DNA of 64,000 nt from assembly GCF_031877795.1 (NCBI RefSeq), contig NC_133948.1, positions 11,516,948 to 11,580,947 of the forward strand, read 5' to 3'. The stretch is from Strix aluco (lineage: Eukaryota > Chordata > Aves > Strigiformes > Strigidae). This document shows positions 55,281-64,000 of the stretch, one piece after another; position 1 is the stretch's first letter; each line of letters starts with the position of its first letter. A program made the translations under genes and the position numbers. Below the pieces are notes generated by a model. The model made no database searches. It saw nothing but the letters and a program-made list of their open reading frames with translations, and had not been told where the DNA came from.

Positions 55281-58200
55281 CTGAAAGAAAGGGAAGAAGC
55301 AGCTTTAAGACAGCTGGCTGAGAAGTCTGCATAGCCAACATTTCTTCTGTTAAAGATTCCATCAGTATAAAAAGTACATATTTGACTGGTCATGTGTCTA
55401 GGCAAGAATGTTGAAAAGTACAAATGCACTGCACTGTGCAGGATTGGTAAATTGAAATTGAACTTCAACTCCTACATATGATTGACCATAGAAACTGAGT
55501 CTTCCCTCTCGCAGACAAAATGATTAACATTTCAATACCAAGGAGGAAAAAAAAAAAGTTAAGGAAACGCAACACAGTGTAACACTTCTCAGTTTTGACT
55601 GAAAGTTTGCTTAAGCATAAAAATGAAGACAATTCTTAGATAATTAAACCACCAAATACTAGGAAGTTAGTATAATGTCCTTCAATAGAATATGATAAAG
55701 CGTTTCCTGGTGGACAGGTTCACAACAAAAAGATCAAACCAACCAACAATAAAAATCAATGCAACATTAATAAAATACCCTTTCTAGCTCAAAATACTAA
55801 GCTACAAATCACTAGAGACTAGGACAATATTCAGAGGGGGGGAAAAAAGCCACCCTCACAATATATCCTTGCCTTGTTTTCATGCTCTTTACTAGGCATT
55901 CTCAGAGACAGGATGTTTGTTTGATGGACTTTTTGTCTGACCTCAGATGATCATTCCTGAAACTACTGTTAGCCACAAAAGGTGCCTGGAATGTGACACA
56001 GCAGTAAGCACAGGAGTCTCAAGAACCAGATTCCCAAATAGAGAATACATCTTTCTGAATAAAGCAAACTCTAGAAATACTACATTCTTAAGTTTTAATT
56101 GGCAGACTTTACAACTCTTTAAAATGCAATTTTTCAAATGGCAAAACAATCAAAGTATGCTAAACATTTTTCCCATTATAAGGGAAAGGAAAATTAAAAG
56201 AAAACAGCTGTGTTAGCAGCATTCCTTGAGTAACTATTATTCAGCTGGATAACACATTTGAAGTCTCAACAAGCATCTCAGCTAAAAGGTAGTGCTTAGG
56301 AATTAGCCAGTTGCTTTACATCATGACTTTCAAATTCCGCAGGTTTATAATTCTAGCTCCCTTGCATATTCATGTTAAAAACAACGTGCTGCACATTATG
56401 ATTCTATACATTAAAAATGAAGGTACACTTGTTTAAGTAAAATAAGTTGCATCTCACTCCATTCTATACAGTTTCTTTTTGCAAGTGTGAATTTCAGAAC
56501 AGTTAGAAACACCGATCATGATATTGTGGAAAGGGCATGGATGGGATTTGTGCCATTTATGAAGAGCAGCTGCAAAACAAAAGGGAGCTTGGGAAGAGAA
56601 TATATTTGTTCTGCATGCAGTTGTTAGAAATACATATAATCTACAGATAGAAACAGGTATTTGTAAAGGTAAAATCCTCTAGAACAAGAATGTTTTTATC
56701 AAATCATGTAGGAAATGGTATAGCCTTCTAAAAAGGTTTATAAAGGGCTGGAAGAAAACACAGTACTCTGAGGCTCTAGTTTGATGTGCATCTAAGCTGG
56801 CTTTTCTGCTATGAAAAGGCCACTGTTGTTCTATCCCGCTCTTCTCCATGTGCTTACGCACTGTGTAAACTGAAGCCTTTTCAAAAGGCTCCTTCCTCCC
56901 AGGAGCCAGATCAGTTCCTTGATCTGCTGTGTCACACAGCCGTGCAAAACAGCAGATGCAATGTGAGTACCAACGGGAAAATAAAAATGTTGGAGGGCTA
57001 CAAAGTCAACAAAGCCCACACTACTTAGGGGGAGGGGAAGGAGGGAAAAGAGTTGAGCATAGACTAGTACTGTATGACAACCCTCCATTAACCTGTAATC
57101 TAACCAGATTTCATATCTAATCTAAACTAATTTTGTGGGCATGGGGTAGAGGGGGCGGGAAACAACCCTGTGATCCAACTACCACCTAAACCAAGGTATT
57201 ACAAAAAGGCACAGAACAGGGGTTTTCTATTTTGCTCCTGAATCTGCCAATCAGTCGGCAAACACGATAGTTCAAATGGACTATTAGCTGTCAGCATTTT
57301 TACCCTGCTGAAAGAGCGGGGAAATTAGATTAAGCTTTTAGACACTTATAGTACAAGTACATGTTATCAAGCCAAATAGGTCAAGATGTGACTCAGATTG
57401 AAAATAAAAAAGCTAAGTAAAATACACACTTTCTGACATTAGTCATCTCCTTGCTGAACAAAGGAATTTAAGACAGCCATTCTTCTTCCGACTTACCCAT
57501 AAACTATTTCTAGTCTAGGTTGGAAGGCACTGCCTCCTCTGCAGCCAATTAGTAAACAGTTTCTCAAAACTGTAACACTATACTCTTGGCAAAGAAAACT
57601 ATTTAGCAAAGCTTTGGAAAAATTACAAACCAGCAGCTCTCTTTTCTTAATGCTCCACAATAGCAACCATTCTTGACTTTAAAAATCAAAGTATTTTTGT
57701 AGCATATATTTTTAATGGAAGCAAAATCAATGTCGTATGTTTATTAAACAGCTTTTTCCTCAAGGAAGAACAGTTTCTTCCATTTACTGAGAACAGTGCA
57801 ATCCTGCTCAGCATTAAAACAACTACATTAAAACAGAAAAAAATTAGAAAATGCTCATCCAGGCCTATTTTGATTTTCTATATAAAAAACCACTTTATAA
57901 TTACACAATTCACATTCCGTTTTCCCTCACATCTTTCTTTCAGTGCAATGAAACTTGAATGATCACCTCTACCATTCATTTCATCTTAGTTTCTCAGTAT
58001 GTATATCTTTCTTACTGCACCTCATTCAAATCTATTTTTTATATATATCTAATTATTCCTACCTGGGATCTTCTTTGATGCTTGCTGTTGCTGCATTTGA
58101 GTGCTTCAAACAACAAACTTCACAACAATCTGTAATTAAGCTACTGCATTTTGCAAACAGAATACTGAAACCTAGACACATGAATACTGAAAAGACATTC

Positions 58201-60774
58201 TAATTTTTAATATTCAAATATTGGTGCCCAAGTCCTGGCTTTTCAGGGACATTGGATTTTGCAATTCATTTGTATGAAGTACAGCTGCCATCTAATTACC
58301 ACTGTGTTAGCATGATCACTATTAGCTAAAGTAGTCAAAACCCAACGATCTTAAAAATAAGAACACACTGTTATTTGCAGAATATTTTTTGACAGATTAA
58401 AAACTGGAAGTGTCTGGAAATTAACCTTCTGCTGTAATAATGTGTGTGGGGTGCTGGGGGGTGCTGAACATTTACAGAAGTCCTGGGCAAAGTGGGAACC
58501 CAAAACCTACAAAGAAGTAACTGACAAAAAGGCATTCTGGAGCTGACGGACAGCCCAACCTCTGGAACAGTGTTCAGCAGTACAGAAGGGTGGGTCTCAC
58601 TGTTTCTTCCTGTGCTCATTGTCCACATGCTTTGAAAACTCCACAAAAAAGGACAAATCTATGGAACAATGTGTAGCAAAAGAAGCCCACCCAAAGCTGA
58701 ACACTGGTGTATGGTTACATCATGAAGGCCTCAGAAGAAAAACAGCCTATAATTACAAAGTAAGTTTCTGTTTTGCAACATTATTACTGACTGAATTAGG
58801 ACTGGTATACTACTGTAAATGTATATTTCTACCCCTTAATAGTCACCTTTCATTCAATATGTACTGCAAAGTTTTCTGTATCTATATGCACACTTATTTT
58901 GACGACCAAACATACTGGTAAGCTATGGCCATTAAAGTTATTTAATGCCAGCTTTTTTTTTTGTAAAGGAATATTAAATTACATTCATAACATACGCACC
59001 AATTCATCAAGAAAGATGATCCTACAATCACTATGAGGAAAACAATGTGTCAAATGCTTCATCAACAAGATCAAATATAAAACTATACAAAAATTATTTT
59101 AAAACTAATACAACATGTTATTGATATTGCTTTCAAGACAGTTATTATAAATGTGACTTGCCAGTATCAGTAAGTCAAAAAAATACAAACAACTAACTTT
59201 GTTGTATAAGTAGAGAACACTCAAAGAAGGGAAGAGTTGTCATTATTAGTAAGTCACATAGTTGGCACAGGAGCAGCTTTAACAAGTAAAAGACATCCAA
59301 CTGTATGAGTAAGCCTGGCTGTAACATAGAGCTGAGATAAGTCTTAGTAATTAACAGAGAATTTTTCATTGTGCCTCAAACATCCAACTGTCATAAATTC
59401 TAACCCTACACCCAAACATAGCCAGAAGTGTTAGTAATAGAAGTAAAATTGTGAAAGCATACTGGGTCAAATTTCTTCAGTGTTAGATCATCCTCCTCCT
59501 TTATCTCACTGAGAGGTATGACATAAGAAACTTGATAAGTCAACTACAAAGGACTTTTGTTTCCATATTCTTTGAGAGGTTTCTAGAAATACAAAATAAG
59601 TAGTTTCAACTAGGATCAAAAGATTATTTAAAGTTAAGAATACTGCAAGAAACATTGGATGGCAGAGAAAAGGGGGGGCACCAGGAGAAAATCTAGCTCA
59701 AACCTGGCTTGCAAGTTCATCAGCAAAAGTATTAACCATTCTTCCATGAAAGAAAAGCAAGAAGAAAAAAGAGAAAGGGAACACACCTTTTAACTTCAGT
59801 AATCCTGCATAGCTATTACAGAGAGACCTCAACCCTTACCACTTCTTTAATTTTAGGTCTTTATTTGCCAGTTATTTAAATGGCTTATCTGGCTTCCCAC
59901 AGGTGACAGTGGTTCAGGTCCCAGTTGCAGACACCAGCCCTTCTCCTTGTTCTGTTCATTTGCTCCAGGGCAGCAGCAGGAGCGCCCCAGCGCTGCAGGC
60001 TGGGCTGCAGAAAGGCGGGAGGAGGTGGGTCCAGCCATGCTTCCATGCCAGGAGAGGGAGGCAGACCAGGCAGGCTCACACCATCCATCCAACCGGGATG
60101 TGTTCGCTCCCAGGTGAAAGCTCCACACCAGCACACCTCGGTATGTCTTATTTTTCTTGGTTGTTGAAAACCATATGCTCTTAAATCTACTGCCGTGTTT
60201 TGCTAATACAAGAAAAAACCTCTACCTTTGAACTTGTTCTAGGAGCAAGAATCAACTTGTGAAAACTCAGCTTGAGCAGCACTTCACACAAAGCAAAGGC
60301 CAAAACAGCTAGAAGAATGCAGCTGCACTGACCTGACATGGATCACTGATATCAAAAAGTTTCTCATGTTAGATATCTCATTAGGGTTTTTTTTTCAGAA
60401 TTAGTAAATAACTCTTAAATAACTCTCTTAATCCCATTAGTCACTGACACACCATTCAAGCATAATACATGACACTACTAATAACATTCATCAGAACGCA
60501 ACTTCCACTCCGCTCCTTTTGCAGAACAGCCAAGTTCTGCAAAGTATATTGCTTTCCATCATATCACACATTGCAATATGAAAAATACAGCACAAATGCC
60601 ACACAAGGTCCTATCACCCTGCCTAGTGCTGTGTAACTATACAAATGCCCTTCAGTTTCCCACATAACAAACGTCTAGTCTAAGCTGCATTAACGACATG
60701 CCTTAGAATTCTACTTTTTTTAAAGCTTTATTGTAAAAAAATCTAAATAATCAGAATGTTCTATTGGTTATTAC
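55281..60774 (-). other. SPECC1L: SPECC1L intron 1 of the coding region
   Basis: A 5.5-kb intron after the ATG exon. It contains a GC-rich block at about 59895-60135 and is otherwise AT-rich. No recognised transposon or other gene. Confidence 0.85.
59895..60135. promoter_or_regulatory. GC-rich block in intron 1, possible regulatory element
   Basis: About 240 bp of clearly higher GC content, with a handful of CpGs (AGCGCCCC, CAGCGC, GGCGGG, ACCGGG, TTCGCT), lie 0.6 kb downstream of the ATG exon in AT-rich surroundings. Both strands are open for about 80 to 93 codons, as expected of GC-rich sequence, but no product is recognised. It could be an enhancer, an alternative first exon or an eroded repeat. 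Confidence 0.3.
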
Positions 60775-60927
60775 CTTCAAAAGAGATGCTGATGTCCCAG
60801 TTTTAGAGAGTTTTGTTACTGCAGACACTGAGGAGCCGTTTTCTGGTTTGGCTTTTTCAGTTGTTTGAGTTTTATTTACTCCAGGCACTTTGGGCACTGA
60901 GCCAACACTCCTGCTTGCTTTCTTCAT
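60775..60927 (-). CDS. SPECC1L: SPECC1L coding exon 1 (start codon, residues 1-51)
   Basis: This exon begins with ATG at 60927-60925 and encodes [14 protein letters not shown], the characteristic cytospin-A N-terminus, followed by a polar, lysine-rich, low-complexity stretch to residue 51. The start has A at -3, an acceptable Kozak context. The exon ends in phase 0 at AAG followed by donor GTAATA (60774-60769). The N-terminus is basic and probably disordered; no signal peptide or membrane segment is seen. This start is chosen because it matches the human N-terminus and the first in-frame ATG after the acceptor at 60965-60966. A weak out-of-frame upstream ATG precedes it in the same exon. Confidence 0.95.
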
Positions 60928-60952
60928 TCTGGGCTGTCTGTTTATGATGCAT
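60872..60952 (-). promoter_or_regulatory. Upstream ORF overlapping the SPECC1L start
   Basis: An ATG at 60952-60950 opens a 27-codon frame including its stop (TAA at 60874-60872). It lies 25 nt before the SPECC1L ATG, in another frame, and ends 53 nt inside the main coding sequence. Overlapping upstream ORFs can reduce initiation at the main start because ribosomes that use them pass the main ATG. The ATG context is weak, so leaky scanning is expected. The reading frame is directly visible; any regulatory effect is inferred. Confidence 0.4.
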
Positions 60953-60964
60953 TTACAAACAAAT
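60928..60964 (-). other. SPECC1L: SPECC1L 5'UTR part of the ATG exon
   Basis: Thirty-seven untranslated bases lie between a good splice acceptor (pyrimidine-rich tract ending TTGTAG, AG at 60966-60965) and the initiator ATG. The acceptor implies at least one upstream non-coding exon, as in mammalian SPECC1L. The segment contains an upstream ATG at 60952-60950 in a weak context (T at -3, C at +4). No in-frame stop precedes the main ATG within this exon. Confidence 0.8.
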
Positions 60965-63900
60965 CTACAAGCAGAAAGAAAGAAATTTTAAATATAAAAT
61001 ACAAAAGAAAAGCGATGACTTTTTTTTATAATGCTCTATTTAAGACCAGAAGCCCAGAATAGCAGTAAAGACCACAAATTAGAGCCAAACAGAATGCATG
61101 TGACTGACCAATGGTTTTTGCTTTTTTTTTTTTTTTTACAAAGGAATTTTTACCAAGAACTAAGCACTTCCTACAGCTCCACTCCAAATTATAGTATTTT
61201 TTTTTTCAGTTCTCCTTCCACAAATGGCAGTGAACTGCGGATATTTTATAAGTGACCCATGTTGCTGAGTTCACTTGTTAGCTAGCAAAAGAAAGGCTTA
61301 TTAGGGCAGCAATGTTCTTTATTTCTGACTGTGGGAAGGAAAATACCGTGGGAGTATTCAGGCAGCAGCCTGACTACCAACAACACTGAATTTGAGAAAA
61401 GATTACCACCAGCTTGGTAACTAAAGTACTGAGAGAGTAACAGCAGTTGCAGAGAAAAAAGTCTTTTATAAAGATTAAAATAAGTTGAAAATGTAGATTC
61501 CCTGAAGCTATTTTTTATTACAAATCACATTAATAAACACATTGGATTTTGCAAAATTTAATACTAGTCATACAATTATGAGGATCATCTCCAAGAAGTA
61601 ACCAGACTTAACCCACCACGTTCCACAGTCAGGACACTTCAGCATCTTTACCTTGCCTTCATTTTTTCTCAAAGAGCAGACAACTGTCAATGCTGTCATT
61701 CCAACCATGAGCAAATAAATGAAACCCCAGAAAACAAAGCTGACTTTACTCAAACCAGGAGCAGCTGCAGTAGACCCGAACACTGCAGTTACCACAAGAA
61801 CTGCTAATTCTGGAAGACAACCTAAGAAAGGGTAGACTAGCCCACAGCCATAACTACGAGAAAGAGTAGGTACACTGGGATTTTCTTCCCTCTTGCAAGA
61901 GTAAGATAGTTGGCAACTGTTTTCTTCATCTGCCCTGAGTCAGAAAACATATGATGGAAGATTAAGAGGAAACTTCCACTCCCCTTTCAGTCTTGCAGAT
62001 TCTGGGAAGTGAGTGATTGGGTTTAGCTGAGCCCAATATCCTGCAGCTGATCAGAAACATGAAACACATCTAGTTGTTTCCATCTCTTAAAAAGTGAAGC
62101 ATTTCAAAGGTACAAAAAGCAGACTGATGATTGAGTGTATGAGACATGCAACACAGTGATCAGGAGTACTAATTCATTTCAGCTAACAAAATTAACACCA
62201 TACACAACACACACTCCTTCCTCCCCATCACCACCTCAGCTGCACACAAGTATATTTCAAGTCCAACTTTGATAAAAGTCAGTAAAACTCCAGGTGTTTC
62301 GACTCCTCAGACCCCTAAGTGCTGTTAACAGAAGCAACAGGAAGTTTCATTTTAAGACACTTAAAATATGTTTATAGCTTGCAGATTCCCTTTAGCTCTG
62401 AAAGCTGGCGTGAACAGACACAGAAAACTCTGTTTGCTGTTGCAGTTTCATCATCAGAATGTCAAAAATGCAGCGGTCCTGCCATAGGGCTACTAGTAAT
62501 CAGAACGCCTTCACAGAAGATTAAATAACCGAGAGATAATTTGAAATGAGACACTCCTAAGAAAACCAAAACCCAAACCAGAAAAGTCCCATGAAGATAA
62601 TGTTTGCTATACACACATAATTTTAAGTGGTACAACTGCCTACTAGATTCCAGAAGCAGATGCTAATGTTTACAGGTAGGACCAAGTTGCCACACTTACA
62701 TTTCTTGCCTTTTTTCTTGTTAATGAATTGAATGCTTACTTGTGTTTTTGATCTTATTCAATTGAAAACTAAAACTGAAAAGACCAAAGAGAAGAGACTT
62801 GTTTAGTAAACTGCCATCATTACTATTGAATGGTATTTTTGATGTTCCACAGACTATATAAAACAAGTTGTCCATAACATGTTTAAGAAATAATAAAAAT
62901 TTCAGTGCACAGCCTGTTGTGAAGCTGACTGCATTAAAAAAATTACCTCAAAAAAACCCCACTACACGCTTGCAACAAACCCAGTAAATCAGAAGTATGG
63001 CTTTTTGACAGCTCATAGAGCTAGTAAACCAGTGCTGTAATGAAGGTTATGGTACTGGCAACAGTATGACTATCACACATTGGGGCAGAGCTTGACAACC
63101 CTGTCTGGCAATCTAGATAAAGCAGTAGGTCCAGCTGGCCTGCAGACACCCAGCAATGGCCATTTTCAATACACATTTATCAAGTCTACAGAGCACATTC
63201 GTCAAGTCTGACACATCTGACAACATGCCAGATATACCCTACACACGATCTTTGCATGCACAGTAGAAGATCAATACATTTGAGATCCGCTTATTACAGC
63301 GACTAGTATAGTAACATAACCCACTGGATGTATCGTCTCAAAAAGAAATACAGGGTAACGTCAGCTTTTACAGTACAAACCATTTACACTCTTACGAATA
63401 TATCACAGAGGTCATCAGTGACAAAAGACTGTGTGAAGTCAAATGTTTTTCATCTATAACAGTTTGTAAAAAATGCGTGTTTTAAAAGTGTTTCTGAAAA
63501 CATGCAACAATTCTGCTTCAAGAACAGCAACTGCATAGCAAAATGATGTAAATAAGTGAAACTGAACAAATAAGTATAATCCTCATGTTTCATCACACCA
63601 TTGCTTTAAAAAAAATCAGTAAATTTGACATTGAAAAACACTATTTGTGATTTACTGAAACTCAAAGGTAGAACCTTTCCAGAAACTCCAAAAATACTTA
63701 GAGGACAGGGAGGGTTAGGCACCACTGTTCCTGTTTTTCTACCAGAGAAACTAAGCTCTAGTAGTTACTTTCTTACTGAAAGACCACTGTGTAATTATAG
63801 TTTAAAAAATGAGAAAAAGATACAAACGAGTCCAACTTAACTTAAAATATGGACAGGACATTAATTAGTATTACAGGTTCCAAAAGCAGCTGCTCACTCG

Positions 63901-64000
63901 GGCTCCTAAAGTAAATTTATGACCTCGCAGTGCCAATTTCTTCCCTCCCACCTCCTCCAGGAAGGAAGAAGAGGATGGGGTTTCAGCACTGAAAACAGAA
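60965..64000 (-). other. SPECC1L: Intron upstream of the SPECC1L ATG exon (partial)
   Basis: The acceptor at 60965-60966 shows that the transcript continues upstream, but no GC-rich promoter or obvious non-coding exon appears before the window ends. A T-run lies at 61122-61137. A 75-codon minus-strand open frame (61568-61795) starts without an ATG and matches no known family. Confidence 0.6.

Noticed and set aside
61568..61795. A minus-strand open frame with a hydrophobic stretch and a CPDCG motif
   Set aside because: It starts at GTG rather than ATG, and it lies in an intron with no supporting exon structure. The hydrophobic run and two cysteines are not enough to call a membrane or zinc-binding protein.

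Overview
This is vertebrate nuclear DNA, almost certainly from a bird. It is AT-rich and poor in interspersed repeats. The repeats I recognise are CR1 non-LTR retrotransposons, the dominant avian LINE. One split gene on the minus strand explains nearly the whole window: SPECC1L (cytospin-A). The match rests on my knowledge of the human protein; I could not run a search.

All fifteen coding exons of SPECC1L can be placed, from the initiator ATG at 60927 to the stop codon at 10107. Every junction is GT-AG and the phases join without a break. The exons sum to 3363 nt, or 1120 residues plus stop, against about 1117 in human. The three extra residues fit two added glycines in exon 2 and one added glutamate in exon 3. 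Encoded in order are a basic, Ser-rich N-terminus (coding exons 1 to 3), long coiled coils (exons 3 to 7), a Ser/Pro-rich linker with kinase-type sites (exons 7 to 11) and a C-terminal calponin-homology (CH) domain (exons 12 to 15). SPECC1L links microtubules and actin and acts in adhesion, cytokinesis and facial morphogenesis.

Layout: 1-2629 is downstream DNA with no recognised gene. 2630-10106 is the probable long 3'UTR, with a strong distal poly(A) signal at 2664-2669 and a weaker proximal candidate at 8086-8091. 10107-60964 holds the coding exons and fourteen introns, the largest being intron 12 (11.1 kb), intron 8 (7.1 kb) and intron 4 (6.8 kb). 60965-64000 is the 3' part of the intron before the ATG exon; the promoter and upstream non-coding exon(s) appear to lie beyond the right edge.

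Insertions and repeats: a 5'-truncated, frameshifted CR1 with reverse-transcriptase remnants lies in intron 8 (34141-35592, minus strand). An older, eroded CR1 lies in intron 12 (about 17805-18305, plus strand), and a probable ancient CR1/L3-like tail lies near 36840-36945. There are several homopolymer tracts, including 24 consecutive C at 47204-47227, and a few small tandem repeats.

I found no undescribed multi-gene system, RNA gene or CRISPR-like array. The points worth a second look are regulatory: a weak upstream ORF overlapping the SPECC1L start, a CpG-dense patch in intron 4 with a CTCF-like motif, a GC-rich block in intron 1, a very long 3'UTR, and the decayed CR1 with an altered catalytic motif and a possible short target-site duplication.
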